Positions 22,341-33,075 of a DNA stretch of 64,000 nt are shown one piece after another. The DNA comes from Pyrus communis (Eukaryota > Streptophyta > Magnoliopsida > Rosales > Rosaceae): assembly GCF_963583255.1 (NCBI RefSeq), contig NC_084819.1:11657471-11721470 (forward strand). Reading direction: 5' to 3'. Made by a program: the position numbers and the translations under genes. Position 1 is the first letter of the stretch. Each line of letters starts with the position of its first letter. Under the pieces are notes generated by a model. The model worked only from the letters and a program-made list of their open reading frames with translations. It ran no database searches and had not been told where the DNA came from.

Positions 22341-22911
22341 GTTTCATTTTGGTTGCATGCATTGTCTTGCTTATAAACTATGTTTTGCTTTTGGTTTGTA
22401 ACTTAATCTAAATTCATTCGGAAGTTTGGTTTGTAAAACTTAACTTATTTCATTTTGGTTGCATGCACTTTTAATTAACTAGTTTGGTAGACAATTGTGA
22501 ACTTGAGCTTAACTTGTTAGTTGTTGCTTCCTTGGTATGAAAATTGAAACATGTGGGATCGTGAAACTGAAATTGTGATATTGTGAAACTGAAACAGGTT
22601 GGCTGCAAGGGTAGTGGTTGCAAGCCTGCAATTGTTAACCTTTTTTTTTTTTTCCTAAAAAAATGGGTGGGTTTACTTGTTAAAAAGCTTAAAATTGTAA
22701 AAAGTTTTAAAACCCAATATTTTGGGCTTCAAGACCCAATCCCGAAGTGACCCGAAAATCCCGAAACACTTTCGGGAATCCCCAATTTTGGGAAATTAAT
22801 AGTTTTAGTTCGGTTTCGGGATATAAAATCCCATCCTGAAATGTTTTGGTTTGGGATTCGGGTTAGGTGTTTCGGTTTGGGATCCCGACCCGAACCAGCC
22901 CTATATGTAAC

Positions 22912-23964
22912 TGACATATAAATTCATTAATATTTTAATGCTAGGGACTTCGATTAAAATCTGAAACCAAATAACGTCTCAGTCAATAAATATTTGTAAC
23001 TAAGGACCGGATACTTTTTCCTTCATTTTACTTATTACTGTAAATTGAGTTGCTAATTTGGATAAATGTATCTAAAGTGGAAAAGATTAATTACACATTT
23101 AAATAAAACTGAACTAGTAATCTAATCACCTCAGATAATTAGATTAGGTTTAATGATGTATCATATTAAACTACTGGGCTACGTACACTTCACCTTATAT
23201 CTAGGTTTGGCATCGGTTTTAAATGGACCATTATATTCTAATTTTTTTTCCACACTACACTCTGATAGTTTTGAAGTTCAATCATTTTACACTTTCTCTT
23301 AAATTGTAGCCGTCATACAAAAGAGAAACCACAAAAGGGCATGCCATCGCCATAAGTATCTACAATATTGGACAAATTTCAAACGTCTAGGTGTAATATG
23401 AGAAAAGTGAAATCTGGTGACCCACTTGAAAACCTACCACAAACTTCTGTATTGTGAAACGTTTAATTTAAACCTAAACTATTTGGTGGCTAACATTTTT
23501 CTGCATAAGTTATCTTTGAGTTGTCAACTAAAATGCACATACTTTTACTATATCATCTCGCATCACTGTGCCCATAAAATGGCTATTTTGTTATTGCATA
23601 ATTTGTTGACATACGTCGGGTCAGTTAATCACGAAGTTAATGTTTTCTTTCTCACATTCAAGTGATAAGAAATATTTATTTTTTATGTTTATATTTTTTT
23701 AGTTGGTCAGAACAGTGCTTGGGTACTGAGTTCGAGTTCAATCTCTACTTTATAATCACATTAATCCCTTATTTAGCCAAATGGCAAAAAATATGAAACA
23801 AATAAAATTAAATTACGCGTAAATATTTATTCATGAAGAAATAAATTTAAAATAAAAAAAATACGCGTAAACAAATATTATAGGAAATACTGAAATTAGA
23901 AAAGAAATTTATAACGTTGCCTAATTAACAAAATTGTAAAAAAATTAAATTAAAAGATGCGACT
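22912..23964. other. Unrecognised A/T-rich sequence with a dispersed repeat
   Basis: No gene is seen. The block at about 23590-23665 (including TTTGTTGACATACGTCGGGT) recurs at 32350-32420, just left of the second large hAT element, so it is a dispersed repeat. Confidence 0.5.
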
Positions 23965-23972
23965 CCGGGAAG

Positions 23973-24682
23973 CTACGATGCACAGACACGGCACATCGCC
24001 CGCGTATCGCGTGTCGGATACACAAATGAACACGATACGCCTCTGATACGGTCGGATACGCGTTGGATACGTATCTGGATCAACAGATACGACATTTGAC
24101 AGATGGATACGAGTATCCGACTGTTTAGATACGGGTATCCGACTGTTTAGATACGGGTATCCGACTGTCTAGATACAGATATCTGCACCAAGGCCTTTGA
24201 CACAATTTTGTGGAAGAAAACCTCATGACGGAGATGACGCAATCTGGTGGAAGGACGCCTCGTGAAGAAGATGACGCAATTTGACGGAGGAAGGCGTCGC
24301 ACGAAGACGACCCGATCTGGTGGAGGAGGCTTCACGAAGAAGATGACTGCTAGGTCGACATGCTGTTTTCTGTAGTAAAAAATGACACCACAATTTCTTT
24401 TATTTTTATTTCTTTAAAGGGTTTAAATGAGACTAAAGCCCAAAACTACATAGCCCACTGAATTTACACCACTACCATCCTTTATTTTTTGAGAGTTTGA
24501 ACACTATAAATTAAATTTTGAGTAATTAATTTTTTCATTGTTATTTAAAATATATATTTTAAATATATATTTATTATATAAATTGCCGTATCCATGCCGT
24601 ATCGTGTCTTAGTTTTTAGAAATTTGACGTATATCCGTGTCGTATCGTGTCGTATCCTCGTGTCCGTGTCCATGCATCGTAG
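23973..24682. mobile_element. hAT-like DNA element with 8-bp TSD, next to the C2 gene
   Basis: Inverted ends CTACGATGCACAGACACGG (23973) and the complement of CTACGATGCATGGACACGG (ending 24682) are flanked by CCGGGAAG on both sides (23965-23972 and 24683-24690). The 710-bp body is non-coding. It holds about three copies of a ~25-bp unit containing GATACGGGTATCCGACTG (24095-24175) and many GATACG/CGTATC motifs. The 8-bp duplication fits hAT; the superfamily is otherwise unproven. Confidence 0.82.
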
Positions 24683-24739
24683 CCGGGAAGCTTCACAGAA
24701 GCTGCCTTTTCTTTTGTCTTCATCCTCACCTCCCTGCTC

Positions 24740-24747
24740 TATAAATA
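24740..24747 (+). promoter_or_regulatory. TATA box of the C2-domain gene
   Basis: TATAAATA lies 61 bp upstream of the ATG at 24809, the right distance for a short 5' UTR. The preceding pyrimidine-rich stretch (24700-24738) is the only native promoter sequence left between the TATA box and the transposon ending at 24682. Confidence 0.7.
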
Positions 24748-24808
24748 AATTCAAGTCGAACAATCTTCTTCCAAATTCCAATTACATTAACACTCAGGAA
24801 TCATCGCC

Positions 24809-25756
24809 ATGGATTGCAGGCCTCTGGAGGTAATCATCGACTCGGCCAACGACCTCAAGGATGTCAATCTCTTCTCCACGATGGACGTCTCTGCCGCCGT
24901 TTCGGTCTCCGGCGACCCCCGCAACAAGAAGCAGAAGACCAAAACCCCCCTCGTCAAGGACGGCGGCACCAACCCCAAGTGGACCAGCTACCCCATCAGG
25001 TTCACCGTGGACGAAGACGCCCTCCTCAACAACGACCTCACCCTCAACTTCAAGCTCATCTCCGAACGCACTTTGGGAGACACCAAGATCGGCAAGGTCA
25101 AGATCCTGCTCAAGGAGCTACTCGACGCCATGGGCGGCGGCGATGATCAGAAGAAGCAGATCAAGCACGTCAGCTACGGCCTCCGATCGTCGAGCGGAAA
25201 GCCCAAGGGGACCATCAATTTCGGGTACAAATTCGGTGACAAGTTTTCGGTTCCGGTTCCAGAGCCCCAGAAGAAAGTCTGCGAGCCCGTGATGGCATAC
25301 ACGATCGGACAGCGCTGGTCAAGCTCTGGCTACCCGCCCGCGGGTGCCTACCCACCTACCCAAGCTTACCCATACCCGCCACCCGGTGGGTACCCACCAC
25401 CGCCTCATCAGCAACCGGGTTACGGCTACGCGCCACCGCCACAAGCCGGGTACGGATACCCGCCTCAGCCGGTGTACGGGTACCCGCCTCAGCCGGTGTA
25501 CCGGTACCCGCCTCAGCCGGTGTACCGGTACCCGCCTCAGCCGGTGTACCGGTACCCGCCTCAGCCGGTGTACGGGTACCCGCCGCAGCAAGTTGTGCAG
25601 CCGCAGAAGCCTAAGAGGGGCGGAGGAGGGAACATGGCTAGGTTGCTGGGTGAATTGATCGAGGTTATGATTCGGAATGTGGGTGAGATGGGCGCTTATG
25701 TTGCTGGCTACTATGCTGGGGTCGGTGATGACTTTGGTGGTGGCTTTGATTTCTAG
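24809..25756 (+). CDS. SRC2-like C2-domain protein
   Basis: Single-exon gene of 315 residues; the ATG sits in the strong context GCCATGG. Residues about 5-142 form a plant C2 domain of the SRC2/BAP type (LEVIIDSANDLKDVNLFSTM, then TNPKWTSYPIRFTVDE, then LGDTKIGKVKILLKELLD). Residues about 173-268 are Pro/Tyr/Gly-rich and include six octapeptide repeats of the YGYPPQPV type (215-262). The C-terminus (GAYVAGYYAG...GGGFDF) resembles the Gly/Asp/Phe-rich tail of soybean SRC2. Members of this family are small Ca2+/phospholipid-binding or membrane-associated proteins induced by cold and other stresses; the exact role of this one is inference. There is no signal peptide. The codon pattern is GC-rich in the third position compared with the surrounding A/T-rich DNA. 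It is the only convincing intact host gene in the window. Confidence 0.93.
   Translation: MDCRPLEVIIDSANDLKDVNLFSTMDVSAAVSVSGDPRNKKQKTKTPLVKDGGTNPKWTSYPIRFTVDEDALLNNDLTLNFKLISERTLGDTKIGKVKILLKELLDAMGGGDDQKKQIKHVSYGLRSSSGKPKGTINFGYKFGDKFSVPVPEPQKKVCEPVMAYTIGQRWSSSGYPPAGAYPPTQAYPYPPPGGYPPPPHQQPGYGYAPPPQAGYGYPPQPVYGYPPQPVYRYPPQPVYRYPPQPVYRYPPQPVYGYPPQQVVQPQKPKRGGGGNMARLLGELIEVMIRNVGEMGAYVAGYYAGVGDDFGGGFDF
25451..25594 (+). repeat. 24-bp coding minisatellite (6 units)
   Basis: Six tandem 24-bp units encode Y-(G/R)-Y-P-P-Q-(P/Q)-V. Units 3 to 5 have Arg where the others have Gly, and are nearly identical at DNA level, suggesting recent unit duplication. Copy number could vary between alleles. Confidence 0.95.
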
Positions 25757-25780
25757 TGATTTTTTTTTTGGGGTGTTTTA

Positions 25781-26039
25781 GGTTGGTTTGTTATTGTTCA
25801 GTAAATTTTTTTGTAAAAGTGTTTTTCAAAAAAAAAAATAGTATTATAGTGTTTAGTAAACTTTTATGTAAAACAGATGTGAAAAAAAAAAAACCAGTTT
25901 TTTAAAGTTGGGTTTTGCAGCTTCTTGTTTTTGGCTTTTTTTCACCCAAAACTGTGAAAAAAAACTGAAGCTGAATGTTTACCAAACACAAAAACAGCTC
26001 CCAGCTTTTTTTAGAATCACTTCAGTACCAAATCAGGCC
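25781..26039. mobile_element. Tourist-like MITE in the 3' flank of the C2 gene
   Basis: The right end TACCAAATCAGGCC and the left end GGTTGGTTTGTTA form an imperfect inverted repeat of the PIF/Tourist type, with TTA on both sides (25778-25780 and 26040-26042). The 259-bp element begins 24 bp after the stop codon, so it probably lies in the transcribed 3' UTR. Confidence 0.65.
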
Positions 26040-26071
26040 TTAATTTATTAGAGCTTTAAATCTGATGTATG

Positions 26072-26077
26072 AATAAA
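26072..26077 (+). promoter_or_regulatory. Candidate polyadenylation signal
   Basis: AATAAA about 315 bp after the stop codon of the C2 gene, beyond the MITE. Plant signals are loose, so this is only a candidate. Confidence 0.3.
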
Positions 26078-26295
26078 TAGAGATTGTGGTCCTTAGATCA
26101 CACAATTTTACCTTTGAACTTGCTAAAAGACATAGAATCAGAAGCAGCACTTACAAATTGAACAGTTTAGACATGTTGCTATATGAGTTTGGAATTGTAG
26201 TCCCACCAAAGTTGTCAACTTGACTGCAAAACAAATAAGATTATAGGGCTAAGAAACTTGATACGGGATTGCATCCCTCAAATTATGTTGTAGAA

Positions 26296-26318
26296 GGGTT
26301 TAGGGTTTAGGGTTTAGG
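26296..26318. repeat. Short interstitial telomere-like repeat
   Basis: Three tandem TTTAGGG units, the plant telomere motif, in a non-telomeric setting. Confidence 0.8.
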
Positions 26319-26449
26319 TGATGGTGCTGGTTGTTTGGAATGACAATCGAGAAGTAGCTCTTAACATTAAACACGACAAACCATGTCAAGATTGAATATA
26401 CCTAAATAAGCAAAGGAGATATACCTAAACGAAATAAGCACAGGAGATA

Positions 26450-27240
26450 TACCTAAACGAAAACCAAGATGTCTCTCCACATGAGCTCTGCGATAAGAAG
26501 AGGTGCACTGGAGGTAAAAACTGCTCTTGTTAGCATTAACAAATTGACCATAAGATGTGCATACTTATTCAAGAAATTCTGAAGAGAGCGAAGATATTGA
26601 GCATTTCCACGACAAAAAATAAAAAGGTCATATGCGTAGAACACATGAGTAAGAGGGCAACAACCCTTCAAGCCGTAATTGCAATAATTTGTCCAGTGGA
26701 GTAAAGTAAGGTTAAACCTCTAGTAGGAGCGTCTTCCGCAAGACAAAAAAGGAATGGAGAAATAGGATCCTCCTAACAAACACCTTGCAAACAAGAGAAA
26801 AATTCATGTGTGGTGCCATTTACTAGAACTAAAAGACGAGCATACTGTAATAAGATATGAACCCAATCTACAAAAACACGACAAAATCTAAAATTTGAAA
26901 GCACCCAAAGAAGAAAATCCCAGTTTCAAGGTATAAAAAGCCTTAGCAATATCCACTTTTATGTGCACGTTACTGTCAAAAACCTTTTTGCCCATAAAAT
27001 TGAACCCTTAGAAACTAAGGCTATGCAATAAAATATACGTCTATCTTTTAGAAATGCCGCTCGCTGAGAAGAAATAATACGGTTGACAATAAGTCCGACT
27101 CGATTAGCAATAATCCTATGAATTATTTTAAACACCATGTGACGATACTGAGTAACAATCGCAGCCCCTTTAACTTTTAGAGTTAAGCACAATAAAGTTT
27201 TATTTAGCATTGGGATATAACCCCTAGCTTCCGATGAATT
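26450..27240 (-). mobile_element. LINE reverse transcriptase relic
   Basis: Two minus-strand pieces, each in its own frame. 27210-26959 has AIVTQYRHMVFKIIHRIIAN followed by IISSQRAAFLKDRRI, typical of fingers/palm of L1-type RT. 26671-26453 has LTHVFYAYDLFIFCRGNAQ, the catalytic A-D-D region with the first Asp replaced by Tyr. Downstream of the RT the copy fades. No ends or target duplication were found. Confidence 0.78.
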
Positions 27241-27587
27241 TGATTATACATATGGAAACTGTCTCTCTAGCTATGGACCTTCATTTGTAAAGAGGAATTA
27301 GGTTTCTCTATCTTGGAATGCATATATTCCAAAAGATAAGCCCAGGGTCTTCCACTTACAAAGCAGATATATATGTTAGATTGCTTGTGTGTTTTTTGGT
27401 ATACAACTTCAGTTTTTTCGAGGAAAAAAAAAAAAAAAAGAAGGAAAATTGTGTAATTAAATGTTCGACATTTTAACATTAATGCTGTCCCCTTTTTAGC
27501 CTTTTTACTTACACTAGTGAAGGTCTATTTTTCCTACTCTTTAGAGGAGAACTCTAGCTGCACACAAGCACCCATCGTCTACATGTA

Positions 27588-28396
27588 CAAGGCGGATCCA
27601 CATAGGGACCTGGAAGGTCCTAGGACCCGTCGGCGATCCGAAATCGTTGCTATAAATTTTCCGGAGACCCCTCGTACTCGAGCATGAGGTCTGTGCAGGT
27701 TATAGGTTGCAGGTTGCAGTGGCTGTCTTCTTCTCGGAGAAGAAGACCGCGCATGGAGAAGAAAGAAAATAGGGATCCTTCCTGCCTCTTTCCTCCTTGC
27801 TTCTGCCTTGGTCTCATCCGTCGTTGCCATCCACTTCTCCTCCAACCTTTTTCTGTCGTCTGGTGGGAGCAGTACATAAACCCAAATTTCCCCAAATTAT
27901 TTCAACCATCTTAGTAATTTTTCTTATGGGTGAAATTTCTTTCATAAGGTTAGTAAGATGGATATGATATGTCATGGGTTGGTGAACTTTGGGGGTGGAG
28001 CTGCCATGGCTTCGGGAGAATGGGGAGGGAGGCAGTTGGTGGAGGTATGGCAACTTTGTTCTTAGTGAGATAGAAGGTGGATGTTTGGAAACTAGTAAAA
28101 GAGAATAATAGTGTGTTTGGTTAGAAAGATAGTGGGAGTTTGGGGAGAGTTTTATTTGACCGGTATTTTAAATTTAGTGGTTCATATTAGATAATCAATA
28201 ACTTAGGTACTCCCTAGTAACTTATGAAACCTCGTAATGGACGCTTGAATTATGATTTTATAATTTGTAATATTGTTTTGCATATGATTTTTGAATGAAA
28301 TGTATTATATTTAAATTTTCAATGTTATTTTTGTCTGTAAATTTTTTACCTTTATAATTGGGACCCCCCGAGTTTAAAATCCTAGATCCACCACTG
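27588..28396. mobile_element. hAT MITE with palindromic TSD TACATGTA
   Basis: Ends CAAGGCGGATCCA (27588) and TAGATCCACCACTG (to 28396) are imperfect inverted repeats of the CAGTGGCGGATCCA type known from plant hAT MITEs. They are flanked by TACATGTA on both sides (27580-27587 and 28397-28404). The 809-bp body is non-coding; open frames near 27580-27900 have no domain. Confidence 0.88.
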
Positions 28397-28404
28397 TACA
28401 TGTA

Positions 28405-29690
28405 TATTATGGTGAAGAATAAAAGAATCTCACACAGAGTTCTCCTAATATTAACATATTCTATTATTGGTATTTCTCTTAACATATAACTGAGAGATCT
28501 AAAGTTTGAATTTCAAGAATGATAAGTTTGCAACCAAACTATTCCCCTACCCCTTAATATAATTTGAACAACTTTATTGTCATCTCATTATGAGGCTTAG
28601 CCCACTTTCTTTCTTTTAATGTAGATAATATCGTTTGTTAACAAACTAAAAAAAAATTGCACAAACTACATATTTTCTCTCTTGTCAAAAGAGGATTCAA
28701 ATTTTTTTTATTACAAGCAGTATAATTACTTTAATTTATATTAAGTAGACGAACAAAATTTAAGCTCAAAATGCAACTGGTTAAAGAGAAATAGCCTAAC
28801 CACGAAAATAATTCACTTCTTACATTTTTTTTCCCTTCTGTTTATAAACAAACTACCTGGTTGGTAGTCTATCCCAATGCAAAATCCTGCCAAGTACAAA
28901 TGCGGAACATTGAACCTCTTTCTGGCACTTAAATTTAAAAAAAAAAAAATTCTTTTGGTTAACATTCTAGCGCTTATTTTATTTGATTTTTTTTTTTAAC
29001 AAACGAGACTAACTATATTGATAGGTTTGAAGATGTGAGTTAAGCTTCATAATAGATTAGCCGTAATAATGTGGTTCAAATTCGTCTTTAGCTACAACCG
29101 AATTTAAGACATTTCATTTACAAGTAAAAAAAATAAAATTACTAAATCGTAGTAATAAGTGACTTCTAAAGATTAATTTGATGATCAAATGCATGAGTGG
29201 ACAAAATGAATTGATTGAACAAACGACTGCCGACAAAGCGTCCTGTGTTTCATAGCGTCAGACTCTGCTATCATTCCTGAAATAGACTTTATCGTCAACG
29301 GCGGGCCAAATCCCCAGGCCCAAATGCATGGACGGTTAAAGGTTCCCACTGTGATGGGCCCTACATGGCCCATCTCTGGCGCGCTTTTATATAGAAGAAC
29401 GTGCAAAAAACACCCCACTGAAAATGCTTACGTATGCCCTTGCCTAGGTTTGTGCACTAATGCTGCTTTTGGTCTGTGCCTTGAGTAACCAAAATTTAAA
29501 ATAAAAGAATCACATAATTAATAGCATATTCGTAATGTAATTAAGTCAACCGGCATGCCAAGGCACTTAAGAACCTCTCAATATTATCAGGTACTGCTAT
29601 CTGTACATCAATTTTTACTTCTCAAACATCTCTTTTAATTTTACTATTATCCCTCTTATTCTCTTTCCTCCTTTCTCTCCTCCCCATCTA
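28405..29690. other. Unrecognised A/T-rich sequence
   Basis: Contains A- and T-runs. A TTTTATATAG motif near 29387-29396 could be a TATA box, but no convincing ORF follows it. No element ends were recognised. Confidence 0.4.
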
Positions 29691-30058
29691 GACCAACCTC
29701 AAGGCTAGCCTCGATACCGTTCCACAATTCCAAACCAGGCTCAGATTAACCCATTCCTCCTATACAGCTATCTCAATCTCAATGTCCTCATCTTCTTCTA
29801 TAGGCCTGAAGATTTTGAGGATTTCAAAATACCAATCTTGGGTCCATTTGATTCCTAAAAAATATGAATTCATAAGCTAAAAAATCTCAAAACTTTCCAA
29901 AAACTTCTTCAAAAATCATTTTTCGAAAACATAGTACCAACTGACCATCGTCTTCCTCGATGAAACATTAAGAGGGTAAAAGCGACGTAGCTTTGAAGCT
30001 CAGTTGCTGAAGACTCTGTTCTTCCTCCCCAACTCCATCATAACTGCTGCTAGAAGAG

Positions 30059-30100
<42 letters not shown>

Positions 30101-31030
30101 CAAATTTAAAACGAAATCCAAAAACAGAGCAAACAGGTTCGGTCACTCTCGAGTTTGGGTGCGAGCTTATCCCTAACCTTCTCACCAGAAACGAAGAATA
30201 TGTAAAAATTAATCAGTTTTCATAAAATATACTACCTAATTACCTGCTATTGGAAACAAATAATAAATATACAGGGAATTTTAAAACAATTCAACTGCAT
30301 GCAATTTAATCGAAATTTGTAAAGAAAAAAAAAGTCAAAATATTAGAAAAATTAAGAAGAAAAATTATTAACCACACAACCAAATTTAAAAAAAATAAAT
30401 TACCGAAATTAAAAACCAAATCCCAGAAATGAAGAAAAATGGAACCTTAACATGGAAATTGAAGCTTTACCTGCAGATCGGCAACATCGGCAGGTACCTC
30501 AAGAGTGAAAGACACAGAGTTGAAGATGCGTGAGAGAAGAGAGGGAGGAGTGTCTTGCGATCCATAGCTTTGTGTAAAGCTTGAAGACCTTGTAGAAATA
30601 CGCGCGGTACTCGTGCCTGAAAAAATTAAAAAAAAAATTGAAATTAAGAAATAGTTGTTCGGAAATTAGGGTTTAGGATGAGAAATGGGGAGAATTTGAA
30701 GAACCTCTGTTGCAGTGGTAAAAGGGGAGCTCTCTGATTTTAAAGAATCACAGGGATGCTCTCCTCAAATATGGTGTAATTTGAGACCAGTAGAATCGCT
30801 TTAACTGAGATTTAAAAGCGAAAGAGAGCGAAAGAAGCAGATTTTCCTGACTGAGATCGCAAGGTCGGAGAACGAGATAAGGCAGCTTTCGAGAGCGAGG
30901 GAGACAGAAGCAGAAAATTGTGAGATAAAGAAATGCGGAAACGGAAGGAAAAAGTCGAGAAGAAAAGCGGAAGCAGTCGACGCACTACGATCATCCACGT
31001 GTGGAAAGCATGTGCTGAAAAAGTAGAGCA
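29690..31030 (-). pseudogene. Exon-like remains of an unidentified plant gene
   Basis: On the minus strand a leader-like CT-rich region (about 31030-30660, ending in AAACCCTAATTTCC) is followed by an exon-like block at 30616-30471 with AG acceptor and GT donor. It encodes HEYRAYFYKVFKLYTKLW and then hits a stop after ~38 codons. A further block after a CTTCTAG acceptor near 30053 is also exon-like; a TA tract (30068-30098) lies just upstream. I could not name the protein. The broken frame suggests a pseudogene, but splicing alternatives could rescue it. Confidence 0.35.
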
Positions 31031-31043
31031 AAACTAAAAAACC

Positions 31044-31198
31044 AAAAAAACTAACAAAAATAATTTGAAAATTTTAAGTTTTAACGATAAAAGATAAAAT
31101 AAAGGGTAAAATGAATAATACCAGCATTAACTTTTTAATGTAAAAATATGATTTTTCGTTAAACTAAATAGTACTGTGAATTTTTTGTTAAAACTTCC
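31044..31198 (-). repeat. Dispersed MITE-like repeat, copy 1
   Basis: It shares with 31495-31648 and 31986-32151 the order AACTAA..., GTTTTAACGATAA, AAATAAAGGGTAAAAT, GTAAAAATAT and CGTTAAA, ending in GTTAAAAC. It is ~155 bp and non-coding. Confidence 0.85.
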
Positions 31199-31494
31199 AA
31201 AAACAAAAACCCAGAGACGGAGGAATGAGAGATGGACATCCAGCAATTACAAAATAGAGCAAAGTGTGAACAGTACGGGAATCAAAGCAGAAACCAAGGG
31301 CAGTTCCGCCCTTTCACTGTTGGTGAACATACTTGCTCTCACATGATGAACAGTGGTTTCTGCTGAGATTTAGTATATAGATAATGTAGGGCACATTGAA
31401 AATCTCAACTAAAGACTGATATATATCATTAGTTAAAGAGGAATAACTCTTTAAATGTATTTTATATGTATAGACCCAAAATAATATTTAAAAA

Positions 31495-31648
31495 GAAAAC
31501 TAATGAAAATAGTTTGAAAATTTTGAGTTTTAACGATAAAGATAAAATAAAGGGTAAAATAAATAGAACTAGATTTTATTTTTTAGTGTAAAAATATAAT
31601 TTTTCGTTAAAATAAACAGTACCGTAAACTTTTCGTTAAAACCCCCGT
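31495..31648 (-). repeat. Dispersed MITE-like repeat, copy 2
   Basis: Same repeat and orientation as 31044-31198, ending TTTTCGTTAAAACCCCC, which would be the GGGGGTTTTAACGAAAA start on the minus strand. Confidence 0.85.
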
Positions 31649-31985
31649 ATCTAAAACCATGAGCATATGAGCATATTCTAAAGTTCATGAATTTATAAAT
31701 GTGAAAGTGTGATTACGTCAGATGGAATCATTCACTTTTGTTCTTTTTTTCAGAAAGAGATGATCTCTGCATCTCTTTCTTCAAAGTTCAGAGATCAAGT
31801 AATCCGAACATTTAAAATTTGATCCAATGGTTAAAAACAGAAAAATTAGTAAAACTTTTAAAAATTATAATAATTTTTAACCGTTAAATCAAATTTTAAA
31901 AATCCAAATCACTTGATACCTGAATTTGAAAGGAAAGATTCAGAGATAATCTCTTTCTCCTTCTCCCCATTAAGAATTTAAGTTT

Positions 31986-32151
31986 AGGAAAACTAATGAA
32001 AAAGGTTTAAAAACTTTGAGTTTTAATGATAAGGACAAAATAAAGGGTAAAATGAATAATACCATGATTGACTTTTTAGTGTAAAAATATGGTATTTCCG
32101 TTAAAGTGAACAGTACCACAAGTTTTTTTATTTTTTTGTTAAAACTCCCCT
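31986..32151 (-). repeat. Dispersed MITE-like repeat, copy 3
   Basis: Same repeat and orientation, with a longer T-rich stretch before the terminal GTTAAAACTCCCC. Confidence 0.85.
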
Positions 32152-32942
32152 TAAGTTTTAGAGGGGCATTGAGCCACGCAAAACATCTGTTGCTTTGCGC
32201 GGCTTTTACGCGTTTACAACCTGTCGATGTGGGAACACCGCTGCCCCACTCGCCATATTTAATATCTTGATCACTAATCACTCAATTTTAATTGTTGATG
32301 TGTTTGATCAATTTGATGAGAGAACCCTTTTTGTGAACAATACTCTATTGTATAATTTGTTGACATTCGTCGGGTCAGTTAGTAGGAAAATTAATTTTTT
32401 CTTCCTCACATAACATTCAAGTTAGGCCTGGCAATTCCTGACACGACCCGATAACCCGACACGACACGACACGAAATTAACACGTGTTCGAGTCGACACG
32501 ATAACGAATCGGGTCGTTATCGGGTAACCCGATAAGCACCTGTTAAGATAACGGGTTGATTCGGGTATACACGTGGGTAACATGATACACGATAAGCAGA
32601 ATATTATTTTTTATAATTTTATAACCCTAAAAAAAATGCTGTAATAATTATATACATTAATTTAACAATTTTATACCCCTAAAAACTATAATAAATATAT
32701 ATATATATATATATATTAAATTAACTATAAAGTCTATAATAATTATAATAATTATATATACTATAATAATTATACCCCCAAAATATTAACTATCTATAAT
32801 AATTATATAATTATATATATATATATATATAATTTTGAATTAAATTTTATAAAAACTATAATAATTATTAATTAATATGCATGATGCATCTATTGATTTG
32901 ATTCCATTCCATTCCTGCCGCCCTTTTTGAAGAAAAATAGAG

Positions 32943-33075
32943 GGAAAATGAAAATGATAAGAAAAGTTGAAAATGAAACAAAAAAGTGAGGGAATTAGGA
33001 AAAGATGTTGGAGAGAAAAATGAAAATTATAAGAAAAGTTGAAAATGAAACAAAAAAGAGAGGGAAAATGAAAAT
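32943..33075. repeat. Purine-rich tandem duplication
   Basis: A block of ~50 bp containing TAAGAAAAGTTGAAAATGAA occurs twice about 70 bp apart within the left arm of the hAT-type element. Confidence 0.7.

Larger units (their letters stand above)
1290..22903 (+). mobile_element. Large hAT transposon, expanded by nested insertions
   Basis: The left end begins CAGGGGTGG and the right end finishes CCAGCCCTA, giving imperfect hAT-like inverted ends. They are flanked by a perfect 8-bp duplication, TATGTAAC (1282-1289 and 22904-22911), the size made by hAT transposases. Both ends carry subterminal runs of CCCGAA/TTCGGG motifs (about 1310-1420 and 22735-22890). Inside are a leader exon with a CAG|GTAAGG donor at 2803/2804 and, far away, an acceptor at 21960-21961 followed directly by an ATG opening a hAT transposase-like ORF. 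The rest of the ~21.6 kb is mostly later insertions. The 8-bp match at the predicted positions is the main support. Confidence 0.75.

Noticed and set aside
25319..25658. Arg/Val-rich and Thr/Arg-rich ORFs over the C2 gene repeats
   Set aside because: Alternative-frame readings of the 24-bp coding minisatellite.
27579..27914. ORFs of 76-88 codons on both strands
   Set aside because: Lie within the hAT MITE and have no recognisable domain.
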